Source of the DNA: an uncultured Bacteroidales bacterium
GTDB lineage: Bacteria > Bacteroidota > Bacteroidia > Bacteroidales > Marinilabiliaceae
Length of the DNA: 64,000 nucleotides
Reading direction: 5' to 3'
Assembly: GCA_934717675.1 (NCBI GenBank)
Contig: CAKUYZ010000005.1
Coordinates: 17,166 to 81,165 of the forward strand
Shown: piece after piece, positions 16,941-25,074 of the stretch
Layout of the letters: each line of letters opens with the position of its first letter
How positions within the stretch are numbered: the stretch's first letter is position 1
Notes under the pieces: generated by a model
Seen by the model: only the letters and a program-made list of their open reading frames with translations
Databases searched by the model: none
What the model was told of the DNA's origin: nothing
Program-made: the position numbers and the translations under genes

Positions 16941-17950
16941 ACTTTCAGTTTTTTCACCGCCTCAACTGTCAGTCCCGCTATTTTCGCCACCAGCTCTACC
17001 TGCATCCCACTCCGAATCATTTCTTTAGCTACTTCAATCCTACCTTCCTCTTTACCCTCTAGCCTACCTTCTTCTCTTCCCTCCAATCTACCTTCCTCTC
17101 TTCCTTTCAATCTACCTTCTTCTCTTCCCTCCAATCTACCTTCCTCTCTTCCTTCCAATCTACCTTCCTCTCTTCCCTCCAATCTACCTTCCTCTCTTCC
17201 TTTCTCTTTACCCTCCTCAAGAGCCTTTTTGAGCCCGTCCTTATATTCTTGTTCGAACATAAGGTTGTCTCTGTAAACTTTCAAGGCGTGGTCATATTTC
17301 ATTTGTTCCTCACGAGACATATTGGCAAGTGAGGTTATGTCCTCAAGTTTTTTGAAGACTGCGCTTTTCGCCGTATACGGCATCCTGTTTAGTACTTCCA
17401 TATTGTTGAGCACGTATATCCACCTTTCAAAATTAGTCTCGCACTCGTCGGGATGTCTCTTGTCAAAGAGTGGGAGTTGAAGAAATATCATTCGGAGCTT
17501 GTTGCTTATCTGACGGCCCGTCTCCATGTCAGCCAAGGTCACGTCTGTCCGCAACTTGCTCAAGTTGTCCATCCTGAAGTTCATAAAGGCTATGGCGTAG
17601 ACCGCCTTTATGTCATACATCCACTGTTGCCCGCGCTCTCCTTGACGGCATATCGCCTGCGCGGAATAGTAGAGCATACGGTCAATGAAACTGATCTGGG
17701 CGCGGTTTTGCATCTCCACAATGATGCTCTCGCCACTGTCCGTCTCGCAATATATGTCGTAGATCAACGTCCGCCCGTCTTTCTGAGTCCTCGGCTGCTC
17801 CTTGTCCATAAAGGTGATGCTCAAGATGCGCCGCTCTCCTTGCAGGAGGCTGTTCAAGAAGTCTATCAGGAGGTCTTTTGACATCTCCTGCCCAAAGATC
17901 CTCTTGAAGCCGAAGTCCGTGAAAGGGTTTATGAACTTGCCCATGGTCAT
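16937..17950 (-). CDS. Rpn / PD-(D/E)XK family nuclease (putative transposase-like)
   Basis: A 337-aa protein of the Bacteroidota Rpn/PDDEXK_2 family. It starts MGKFINPFTDFGFKRIFGQE and has the core pattern D (in LIYDIYC) followed by E-x-Q (IIVEMQNR), the PD-(D/E)XK nuclease signature. Residues 110-200 (MYDIKAVYAIAFMNF...) complete the fold. From about residue 240 it carries a charged repeat tail with seven 8-residue GREEGRLE-type units, then a short helical cap. An in-frame ATG at residue 211 (17320) matches the start of the separate tail gene. Family members have been linked to RecA-independent recombination and to antiphage toxicity. The gene is divergent from the asparagine-synthase-like gene. 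Confidence 0.82.
   Translation of the reverse strand: MTMGKFINPFTDFGFKRIFGQEMSKDLLIDFLNSLLQGERRILSITFMDKEQPRTQKDGRTLIYDIYCETDSGESIIVEMQNRAQISFIDRMLYYSAQAICRQGERGQQWMYDIKAVYAIAFMNFRMDNLSKLRTDVTLADMETGRQISNKLRMIFLQLPLFDKRHPDECETNFERWIYVLNNMEVLNRMPYTAKSAVFKKLEDITSLANMSREEQMKYDHALKVYRDNLMFEQEYKDGLKKALEEGKEKGREEGRLEGREEGRLEGREEGRLEGREEGRLKGREEGRLEGREEGRLEGKEEGRIEVAKEMIRSGMQVELVAKIAGLTVEAVKKLKV
17033..17200 (-). repeat. seven 24-bp tandem repeats in the Rpn gene tail
   Basis: In-frame units encoding GREEGRLE (with one GREEGRLK and one GKEEGRIE). They are coding repeats, not a CRISPR array, as there are no spacers. Confidence 0.85.
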
Positions 17951-18006
17951 AACTTTCGTCCTTTCGCAAACATAGTGAAAAAAGAAGACAGTTCAGAGCT
18001 TATCAT

Positions 18007-18014
18007 TATTTTTG
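18007..18014 (+). promoter_or_regulatory. Bacteroidota -7 element before the polysaccharide genes
   Basis: TATTTTTG matches TAnnTTTG. It gives a transcription start near 18021, which rules out a translation start at 18012 for the following gene and favours GTG 18048. No clear -33 TTTG. Confidence 0.4.
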
Positions 18015-18047
18015 CCACGTTCACAGCTCATACAGCAACGAAAGACC

Positions 18048-19604
18048 GTGTTCCACCTCAATTTATCATCATCCCAATGGTCTCATGCCGGCAATGTGTC
18101 CGTACGTGGCTATGCTTTTTTGCCAGACGGCACCCTATTGCGCGGCAAGTCCCTGGCATGCCATATGGATGTTGACCGGGAAGACGTCTGGACCATGCGT
18201 CTAAGGGAGCTAAATGGCCTCTTTGCCGTGGTGCGCAATGCTGATGGCTTCTGTGCGGCTGCCATTGACAATTCGCGCATTTTCCCGTTATACTATAGGC
18301 AAGGGGATGATGGCGTGACGACTGTTGCAGATGACGCCTATTCGCTGCTGTCTCATGGAGACGTCCTTGACGGTATTGGTTTGGCGCAATATGAGGCTTC
18401 GGGGTGCACGTTTGACGGGCATACTCTGGTGGACGGGGTGCGGCAAATCCGGCCAGGCGGTTATGTCACGGGCCGAGGCTCTGACATTGAGTATTACTCA
18501 TATGGCGTCATAAAGCAAGACGTGCGGCCGCTATCTTTTGCGGCCTTTGATTCTTTATTAGGACGTGTTTTCGGCCGCCTTGCCCGGTCGGTGGGAGGGC
18601 GGCAGATTGTGGTGCCGTTGAGTGGCGGGCAAGATTCACGGCTTGTGCTGTGCAGGCTGAAGAAACTAGGCCTTCAGAATGTCGTGACGTACACCGTCGG
18701 GGGCGCATCGTCTGCCGAGGTGGTCAGGGCCAGGGCGGTGGCTGCCACTCTTGGCTTTGAGTGGCATGGCGTGGAAATCACGGCAGGCGATTCCGATGGG
18801 TTTGTCCGTGCCGATGAGTTCTTGTCATATTGCCGTTTCGTTGGAGGGCTTGTGAATTTTTTGTGGCTGTATGACTATGTGGCTGTGGCAAAGCTCAAGG
18901 CGCTTGGCGTGTTGAGACCCGACGCCGTCTTCATCCCTGGGCATTCGGCAGATTTTAACGCAGGCTCACATTTGCGTAAGGCAATGATAAAAGAGGCCTC
19001 GTCGGAGCGGTATGTGAGGTCAGCCATTCTTCACGATGTCTTTGAGTATGATCATGAAGCGGGGAATGTGCCAAAGGTGATGGATGTGTTCGACCGTGGC
19101 TTGAACTGTGGGTTCGCCCCGTGGTCGGCGTTTCAAAATTTTGAGTTTAAGACCCGTCTGCCTAACAATATAAACAACTCCGCGAGAGTGTATGAGTTTT
19201 ACGGATACGATGTCCGACTGCCATTTTGGGATGCGGAGTTCCTGGAGGCCTTTCGCCGCATGCCGTTTGCGCAATTGGCTGACTGCCGTTTCTATGACAG
19301 TTATGTCCGAGAGGCCGAATTCAGGAATATGGGCGTAGACTTTGGCCCCGAGCCACCCTCGACCGCCTATTTTTTGTTAGGCAAATTTCGCAAGAGAGTC
19401 AAGTGCGCATTGCCTGGCTGGCTGACGAGGCCCTGGGCCATGCGCCAGGACGATGTGGGGGAGCATATGCTGTGCGCCCCGTTGAGGGAAGATCTCTTCT
19501 GGCGCGGCCAATATTCATCGGGCCAGGTGCCGCGCTCTGCCAATGAGGTTATGAAAGACTGGTATCTGATGACTTTACGAAACGACCTTAAAAGATTGGA
19601 ATGA
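18048..19604 (+). CDS. asparagine synthase-like protein
   Basis: About 518 aa from GTG 18048; no suitable ATG exists before residue Met-57 of the frame, and the region upstream of 18048 holds a promoter element. The C-terminal part is an asparagine-synthase (AsnB) domain with the PP-loop SGGQDSR (VVPLSGGQDSRLVL), AVFIPGHSADF, and NNINNSARVYEF...VRLPFWD. The N-terminal part resembles the Ntn amidotransferase fold but I see no Cys2 nucleophile, so it may use another nitrogen source or be an amide-bond former. Such genes often occur in polysaccharide loci of Bacteroidota. Its stop overlaps the next GT2 start as ATGA, so it belongs to that operon. Confidence 0.75.
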   Translation: MFHLNLSSSQWSHAGNVSVRGYAFLPDGTLLRGKSLACHMDVDREDVWTMRLRELNGLFAVVRNADGFCAAAIDNSRIFPLYYRQGDDGVTTVADDAYSLLSHGDVLDGIGLAQYEASGCTFDGHTLVDGVRQIRPGGYVTGRGSDIEYYSYGVIKQDVRPLSFAAFDSLLGRVFGRLARSVGGRQIVVPLSGGQDSRLVLCRLKKLGLQNVVTYTVGGASSAEVVRARAVAATLGFEWHGVEITAGDSDGFVRADEFLSYCRFVGGLVNFLWLYDYVAVAKLKALGVLRPDAVFIPGHSADFNAGSHLRKAMIKEASSERYVRSAILHDVFEYDHEAGNVPKVMDVFDRGLNCGFAPWSAFQNFEFKTRLPNNINNSARVYEFYGYDVRLPFWDAEFLEAFRRMPFAQLADCRFYDSYVREAEFRNMGVDFGPEPPSTAYFLLGKFRKRVKCALPGWLTRPWAMRQDDVGEHMLCAPLREDLFWRGQYSSGQVPRSANEVMKDWYLMTLRNDLKRLE

Positions 19605-20578
19605 CAAAAATATCGGTGTGTGTCCCAATCTATGGAGTTGAGGGGCGCATAGGGCGTTGCGCCCAGTCGCTTTTCTCACAGTCAATGACAGACGGGGTGG
19701 AGTTCATCTTTGTTGACGATGCTTCGCCAGACGGCAGCGTGGCTGAACTTAGGAGCGTGATGGCCCGCTTCGCGGAGGGACTGGACGTGAAACTCTTGCG
19801 CCACGATGTGAATAAGGGCCTGCCCGAGGCGCGACGCACGGCCGTCTTGGCCGCTAAGGGCGATTTTGTGGCGCATGTTGACTCTGACGACTTCGTAGAC
19901 GCCGGCTACTTGGAGGCGTTGTACGCCACAGCCATATCTAGTGGCGCCGACGTGATTTTCAGCGATATGCGCGAGGAGTATGCCCATGGGAGCAAGATGT
20001 GCCACAGCTCATGGGCACAAGGCTTTGCCGACTTGGGCATTGCCGCCCTGTTGGGCCACGACTCTACATATTTGTGTGGCAAGCTCATCAGGCGAGAACT
20101 CTATGTCCGTCACCCAGAGTGCCATGCGCCGTCGTGCCTGCGCGTCAAGGAAGACTGCTACTCCGCCGTACGTTTGTGCCATCATTCCAAGGCTTTGGCT
20201 CATGCCGGCGTGTGCCTCTACCATTATGACCGCCGCGTCCCTCAGTCACTCACGCGCGCCCATGTCGACTCGCAGTTTCGGGCCATGCTGTGGTTGTGGG
20301 GGAAGACAAGGGCTTTTTACGCAGCGGCATATCCCGATGGCCTATATACCTCCGCCTTGGAGTCCGCCATGGTGCGAGAGAAAGCCGCCATGATGCTTTT
20401 TCGTCACGATTTCGCGGCGAAACGCAAATATGCCGACGTGTTTCGAGAGGAGGAGGGGCGGCATATGCGTGAGCTGAGCGGCGGATTGCGGCTCATGCTG
20501 ACGCTCGTTCGCCACCACTTGTGGCCGCTTGTGTGGCTCTATACCCAGTATGCCAAATGGAGGGAGAAGAATCAATGA
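19601..20578 (+). CDS. glycosyltransferase family 2
   Basis: A 325-aa GT-A-fold enzyme. It opens ISVCVPIYGVEGRIGRC, has FIFVDDASPDGS, LLRHDVNKGLPEARRTAV and the nucleotide-sugar DxD motif in VAHVDSDDFVD. A C-terminal basic/aromatic helical part (LVRHHLWPLVWLYTQYAKWR) may contact the membrane. It probably adds one sugar to a surface polysaccharide. It is a close paralogue of the next gene and overlaps both neighbours by ATGA, so the three genes form a translationally coupled unit. Confidence 0.9.
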   Translation: MTKISVCVPIYGVEGRIGRCAQSLFSQSMTDGVEFIFVDDASPDGSVAELRSVMARFAEGLDVKLLRHDVNKGLPEARRTAVLAAKGDFVAHVDSDDFVDAGYLEALYATAISSGADVIFSDMREEYAHGSKMCHSSWAQGFADLGIAALLGHDSTYLCGKLIRRELYVRHPECHAPSCLRVKEDCYSAVRLCHHSKALAHAGVCLYHYDRRVPQSLTRAHVDSQFRAMLWLWGKTRAFYAAAYPDGLYTSALESAMVREKAAMMLFRHDFAAKRKYADVFREEEGRHMRELSGGLRLMLTLVRHHLWPLVWLYTQYAKWREKNQ

Positions 20579-21570
20579 AAGGCATAAGAGTCTCAGTGTG
20601 CGTGCCTGTCTATGGCGTTGAGGCATATATTGAGAGATGCGCGCGGTCTCTGTTCTCACAAACCCTGACAGACGGGGTGGAGTTCATCTTTGTAGACGAC
20701 GCTTCGCCAGACGGCAGCGTGGCAAAGCTCAAAAAAGTGATGGACGAATATCAATCCCTAAACGTCAGGGTGATACGCCATGAGAGGAACAAGGGGCTGC
20801 CTGCCGCAAGGCGCACGGCTGTGCGGGTGGCCACTGGTGAATATGTGGCGCACGTTGACTCGGATGACTATGTGGAGCCCGACTTCATCAAGTCGTTGCT
20901 GGCCGAGGCCGTGCGATATGACGCCGACCTGGTTGAGTGCGGCTATCGGGAGTGTGGCGGAAACTGCCGCGTCATGATGCCCATAGGGGATGGCAGCCAC
21001 GCTCATATGCCCGTCCCTTTGGCCATATGGGACGGCCGGCGCGACGGTCACGTGTGGGCCAAGCTCATCAGGCGTGGCGTGTACGTGCGCCATCCGGAGT
21101 GCCTCGCTCCAGATTGTGTGGTGATTAAGGAAGACCTTTTCTCCATGGTCCGCATAGCCTTTTTCGCTCGGCGGATATCATTTGTGCCAGCCGTACTTTA
21201 TAACTACAATTGTGAAAACCCAGGCTCTCTCTTACGCACATGTCGCGAGATGCGCATGTCCAGCCTCGTGCCCTTGTGGAGCCAGACGTTGGCCTTTCTG
21301 CGGTCGGCCTATCCGGGCGGCGAATATGAGAGCGACATAATGCGTCCCGTGATAGAGGGCAAGGCGGAGTGGATGCTCTACTGCCACAGTGTGGCGGCCA
21401 AACGCCGTTGGGCGCGGCTCTACCATGACGAGGAGATGCCATACGTCCGCAAGATGGGGCGCGGTTTGAGATTCATGGCCACGATGGTTCACTATCGGGT
21501 GTGGCCCTTGGTATGGCTCCACACACTATATGCCAGTGTTTTAGAGCTGCTAGCGCACCGCCGGCGGTAG
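20575..21570 (+). CDS. glycosyltransferase family 2, paralogue of the preceding gene
   Basis: A 331-aa GT2 enzyme starting at ATG 20575, which overlaps the preceding stop (ATGA); an in-frame start at 20521 lies inside the previous gene. Motifs: VSVCVPVYGVEAYIERC, FIFVDDASPDGSVA, VIRHERNKGLPAARRTAV, HVDSDDYVEPD. A 19-residue block (TDGVEFIFVDDASPDGSVA) is identical to that of the upstream enzyme, and both end with a similar WPLVWLxTxYA helix, so they arose by tandem duplication. Acceptor and donor are unknown. Confidence 0.9.
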   Translation: MKGIRVSVCVPVYGVEAYIERCARSLFSQTLTDGVEFIFVDDASPDGSVAKLKKVMDEYQSLNVRVIRHERNKGLPAARRTAVRVATGEYVAHVDSDDYVEPDFIKSLLAEAVRYDADLVECGYRECGGNCRVMMPIGDGSHAHMPVPLAIWDGRRDGHVWAKLIRRGVYVRHPECLAPDCVVIKEDLFSMVRIAFFARRISFVPAVLYNYNCENPGSLLRTCREMRMSSLVPLWSQTLAFLRSAYPGGEYESDIMRPVIEGKAEWMLYCHSVAAKRRWARLYHDEEMPYVRKMGRGLRFMATMVHYRVWPLVWLHTLYASVLELLAHRRR

Positions 21571-21682
21571 GGCTCCCTTTCATCATCAAGATTTACCCTT
21601 GTTTTAGACAATCCGCCCAGAATCACTATCTTCGCGGCGTCATGGCGTCGTGACGGGCGCGGTGGCGAAAACTTTTCTTATC

Positions 21683-22309
21683 ATGAAGAAAATCCTTCTT
21701 TTGGCCATGGCCGCGACCTTGCTGTGCTGCTCCGAGGCATCGGCGCAGTGGAAGAAAGGCTACAAGCAAAACGACTGGCAGGTGGGCTACGGCTACATGT
21801 CTTGCATAGCCGTGGTGGACGCCCTGGGCGATGTGGAGATGGACGATGTGACGCAGCGCGACATCAAGACCGACAGCCGCGAGAGCATTGGCGCCATCAC
21901 GGCGCAATATACACATCGCGGAGGGCGGCTTGTGAGCTTCGGCCTGGCCCTCTCTTATGAGATGACCAAGGAGGACTGCATCGTCTCCCCTAAAAAAGAC
22001 ACCAAGGAGAAGGTGGGCGAGCTCACCAACACATACATATCCGTCACCCCGCTGCTGCGCTTCAACTGGGTGGAGTGGAGCGGCTTCGTGACCATGTATA
22101 GCAAAGTGGCCGTGGGTATGACGTTCATTGGCGACTCCTATTCCGCCGAGCCTGGCTGCGACTATTCCGTCCAAAGCAAGAAGCAGCACTACTTCGGCTA
22201 TCAGGTCTCGCCCGTCGGCGTCATGGTGGGGCGGAGGCTCAGCGGCTTCGCCGAGGTGGGCTTCGGCACGCACGGCCTTGCGCAGTTGGGACTGGCGTAT
22301 AGGTTCTGA
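21683..22309 (+). CDS. small outer-membrane beta-barrel protein
   Basis: A 208-aa protein. ATG 21683 starts a signal peptide (MKKILLLAMAATLLCCSEASAQ, cleaved after AQ); an in-frame start at 21650 is less likely. The mature protein begins WKKGYKQNDWQVGYGY and shows alternating strands (LLRFNWVEWSGFVTMYSKVAVGM, GYQVSPVGVMVGR) and a terminal aromatic strand (GLAQLGLAYRF), typical of a small outer-membrane barrel. It resembles the OMP at 6426 only in type. Function unknown. It is 47 bp upstream of pyrE. Confidence 0.7.
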   Translation: MKKILLLAMAATLLCCSEASAQWKKGYKQNDWQVGYGYMSCIAVVDALGDVEMDDVTQRDIKTDSRESIGAITAQYTHRGGRLVSFGLALSYEMTKEDCIVSPKKDTKEKVGELTNTYISVTPLLRFNWVEWSGFVTMYSKVAVGMTFIGDSYSAEPGCDYSVQSKKQHYFGYQVSPVGVMVGRRLSGFAEVGFGTHGLAQLGLAYRF

Positions 22310-22356
22310 TCTAGAATTTGCGGGACATCACGACATATACAAGACACACACACAAT

Positions 22357-22992
22357 ATGAGCAACAGCACATCCGCCATCATAGCCGGCAGGCTGATGGA
22401 CATCAAGGCCATAAAACTCCAACCCTCCGAGCCTTTCACTTGGGCCTCGGGTTGGAAGTCCCCGATCTATTGTGACAACCGAAAGGCGTTGTCCTACCCC
22501 GACATCCGCACCCTCATCAAGTGCGCGTTCGCCGATTTGGCGCGAGAGAAGTATGCGGACATCGACGTGGTGGCCGGCGTGGCCACAGGAGCCATTGCCC
22601 AAGGCGCGCTGGTGGCAGACTTGCTCGGCAAGCCGTTCATCTACGTCCGCTCCGCTCCCAAAGACCATGGCTTGGCCAACCTCATTGAGGGCGACTTGAA
22701 GGAGGGGCAGAAAGTGCTGGTGATCGAGGATCTCATCTCCACTGGCGGAAGCTCGCTAAAGGCCGTGGCAGCCCTGCGCGACGCCAAGGCCGACGTGGTT
22801 GGCATGTTGGCCATCTTTACCTACGGTTTCCCGACGGCCGCTGAGGCTTTCCAGAAAGCCGGTGTGGAGCTGACCACGCTCAGCAACTATAACGACCTCA
22901 TAGCCGAGGCCGTCAAGAGGGGCTACGTGAGCGAGGCCGACATTGAGACGCTCCACGAGTGGCGCACCAACCCCTCCGCCTGGAGGCAGTAA
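22357..22992 (+). CDS. pyrE: orotate phosphoribosyltransferase
   Basis: A 211-aa type I phosphoribosyltransferase that converts orotate and PRPP to OMP in pyrimidine synthesis. It shows PFTWASGWKSPIYCDNR, VAGVATGAIAQGALVAD, the substrate lysine region RSAPKDHG, and the PRPP loop VLVIEDLISTGGSS. ATG 22357 gives the family N-terminus; 22318 is an unlikely upstream extension. The pyrF gene lies elsewhere in the window (46552-47379). The SRPBCC gene follows after 12 bp, a pairing common in Bacteroidales. Confidence 0.96.
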   Translation: MSNSTSAIIAGRLMDIKAIKLQPSEPFTWASGWKSPIYCDNRKALSYPDIRTLIKCAFADLAREKYADIDVVAGVATGAIAQGALVADLLGKPFIYVRSAPKDHGLANLIEGDLKEGQKVLVIEDLISTGGSSLKAVAALRDAKADVVGMLAIFTYGFPTAAEAFQKAGVELTTLSNYNDLIAEAVKRGYVSEADIETLHEWRTNPSAWRQ

Positions 22993-23004
22993 GAGTGGCG
23001 AGCC

Positions 23005-23424
23005 ATGGAGAAGTATGAGAGCAGCGTAAAGGCTGTCAAGGGTTCTGCCGAGGACGTCTATGCGCTCGTGTCAGACCTGAGCCGAGTGGGCGGCGCGCTG
23101 CCGTCGCAGGAGTTCGTAAAAGACGTTGAGGCCACCGCTGACGAGTGCTCTTTCACGGTGGACAAACTCGGCAGGGTGGGGGTGCGCATAGAGGAGCGCA
23201 CTCCGTGCTCGCAAGTCAAATATGCCCTGAAGGCGCAGATGCCGCTCGGCGTGGACCTCTACATCCAAATCAAGGAGGCCCCGAGGCAAGACGATGGGCC
23301 GGAGAGCCGCGTCAAGGTGACGCTTACCGCGGACATCCCCATGATGCTCAAGCCGCTCGTGGGTTCCAAGCTCCAAGATCTTGTTGACCGTGTGGCGGAC
23401 GTGGTGTCGCGTAGGGCCTACTAA
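23005..23424 (+). CDS. SRPBCC (START-like) family protein
   Basis: A 139-aa protein with the helix-grip pattern of SRPBCC/polyketide-cyclase-like proteins: MEKYESSVKAVKGSAEDVYALVSDLS at the start, central beta-strands (ECSFTVDKLGRVGVRIEER, VKYALKAQMPLGVDLYIQI) and a long C-terminal helix (LKPLVGSKLQDLVDRVADVVS). The fold binds hydrophobic ligands, but the ligand here is unknown. It follows pyrE by 12 bp and is probably co-transcribed with it. Confidence 0.78.
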   Translation: MEKYESSVKAVKGSAEDVYALVSDLSRVGGALPSQEFVKDVEATADECSFTVDKLGRVGVRIEERTPCSQVKYALKAQMPLGVDLYIQIKEAPRQDDGPESRVKVTLTADIPMMLKPLVGSKLQDLVDRVADVVSRRAY

Positions 23425-23456
23425 CCCAAGCCTTTCCACACCAATAAATTACAGCG

Positions 23457-23497
23457 GCGCAGGCTGCGGCTCTTGGTCGCGCCCTGCGCTTTTTCTT
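23457..23497 (+). terminator. terminator after the pyrE operon
   Basis: GCGCAGG (23457-23463) pairs with CCTGCGC (23483-23489) with further inner pairs, followed by TTTTTCTTT. It lies 33 bp after the SRPBCC stop. Confidence 0.65.
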
Positions 23498-23526
23498 TGT
23501 GGCTGAAATGACCGTAGAGGTGGCAT

Positions 23527-25074
23527 ATGGCAAAGTTTGATGGCGGACGCCTGGCCAATAGCGTGCGAAATGGCGCCTATGGGTTGGTGTTCTACGCCCT
23601 CACCCTGGTGCTGAGCTTCGTCTCTAACCGTGTGTTTGTGCATCGTCTTGGGGCGGATATGCTCGGGCTGTGCGGCACGGTGTCCTCCATCGTTGAGACC
23701 CTCAACATTGCCGAGCTTGGCGTGGGCATGGCCATGGCCAGCATATTGTATGTGCCCCTGGCGAGCGGTGACCGAGAGACGGTGGCTGAGCTTGTGGCCG
23801 TGCAGGGGTGGATATATAGGCGCGTGGCTGTTTTCGTGGCGTTGGCAGCGGTGGTCGTCATGTTTTTCTTCCCGTCCATCTTTGCGGGGGCGGCGGTCCC
23901 GTTGCCCTATGCCTACGCCACATGCGTCGTCATGCTGATGGGCTCGCTCTCAACCTATTTGCTTAATTATCGTGATGTGGTGCTGAGCGCGAATCAGCAA
24001 GAATATGCCGTCACGTTGGCCTATCGCCTGCCGTCTGTGCTGCGTCTGGTGTTGCAGATCTTGGCCGTGGAGTTCACAGATCATGGCTATGAGCTGTGGC
24101 TCTTGCTCCAGTTGGGCGGCATGGCTCTCACGGCCGTCATGGTGCGCGGGGCTGTGGCGCGGCTTCACCCGTACATGTGTGTGCCTGTGAGGCTTGGCGG
24201 GGCGTTGCGGCTCAAGTTTCCCGAGGTGGGGCGGATGGTTGGCCAGGTGTTTGCCCACCGCTTGGCCTCTGTGGTCTTGGTGCGGGTCAGCCCGATGGTG
24301 GTTTTCGCTTTCACGTCGCTCCACGTCGTGGCGGCCTATGGCAGCTATATGATGATCAGTGGCGGCCTCACCGCGCTTTTCACCGCTGTGTCTGGCGGTG
24401 TGCAGGGGAGTGTGGGACATCTGGTGGCGCAGGGCGACTCCGCTCATAGCCGCAGGGCTTTTGATATGATGTTTGCCGTCACTTGCGTCATTGCCGCCGT
24501 GTGCGCCTATGGTTTCTACGCTTTTGCAGATCCGTTCGTGTCCGCGTGGGTCGGGGCCGATATGGTGCTAGGAGGCGCGCCCGTGACGTTGATGTCCGTC
24601 ATGGTCTACATTGCCATATCGCGCTGTGTCGTTGGTCAGTTTCTCTCGGCCCATGGCTTCTATGCCGATGTCTGGGCGGCTTTCGCGGAGGCTTTTCTCA
24701 ACGTGGGGTTGTCCGTTTCCCTCGGTCTCTTGTGGGGGCTGTCTGGCGTGTTGCTCGGCGTGGTCGTTAGCCTTGTGGTCATTGTCTTGTGTTGGAAGCC
24801 TTACTACCTTTTCTGCGTGCGGCTGGGATGTGGTGTCGCTGGCTATTGGTGGGCCTATGTGCGCAACGCCGCCCTGACGGTGGCCGTGGGGTGGTGCGTC
24901 TCTTGGCTGTGTGGCTCTGTTGTGGAGTCGGGTTTTGGCTCCTTGCTGTGGCGCATGGCGTGGCAGACGGCTCTTTACGGCGTCTTGGTCGCGTCTGCCA
25001 TGTGCGTGGCCAGCAGTGGCATGAGGGCCGCGTTGAGGCGGGGGCTCAGTCTCTGTCTTCGTCGCGGAGCTTGA
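23527..25074 (+). CDS. polysaccharide flippase (Wzx/MATE-like)
   Basis: A 515-aa integral membrane protein with about 14 hydrophobic segments, beginning RLANSVRNGAYGLVFYALTLVLSFVSNRVFVHRLGADMLGLCG, the usual start of the MurJ/Wzx oligosaccharide-flippase superfamily in Bacteroidota. It would move a lipid-linked saccharide across the inner membrane and fits the upstream asparagine-synthase-like/GT2 genes. It ends tail-to-tail with rnhB, overlapping by 29 bp. Confidence 0.82.
   Translation: MAKFDGGRLANSVRNGAYGLVFYALTLVLSFVSNRVFVHRLGADMLGLCGTVSSIVETLNIAELGVGMAMASILYVPLASGDRETVAELVAVQGWIYRRVAVFVALAAVVVMFFFPSIFAGAAVPLPYAYATCVVMLMGSLSTYLLNYRDVVLSANQQEYAVTLAYRLPSVLRLVLQILAVEFTDHGYELWLLLQLGGMALTAVMVRGAVARLHPYMCVPVRLGGALRLKFPEVGRMVGQVFAHRLASVVLVRVSPMVVFAFTSLHVVAAYGSYMMISGGLTALFTAVSGGVQGSVGHLVAQGDSAHSRRAFDMMFAVTCVIAAVCAYGFYAFADPFVSAWVGADMVLGGAPVTLMSVMVYIAISRCVVGQFLSAHGFYADVWAAFAEAFLNVGLSVSLGLLWGLSGVLLGVVVSLVVIVLCWKPYYLFCVRLGCGVAGYWWAYVRNAALTVAVGWCVSWLCGSVVESGFGSLLWRMAWQTALYGVLVASAMCVASSGMRAALRRGLSLCLRRGA

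Noticed and set aside
16716..17200. regular 24-bp repeats as a possible CRISPR array
   Set aside because: Units are contiguous, in frame and without unique spacers; they code for GREEGRLE repeats.
21627..21634. TATCTTCG as a promoter for the outer-membrane protein/pyrE genes
   Set aside because: One mismatch to TAnnTTTG and the nearest TTG is 25 bp upstream; too weak to list.
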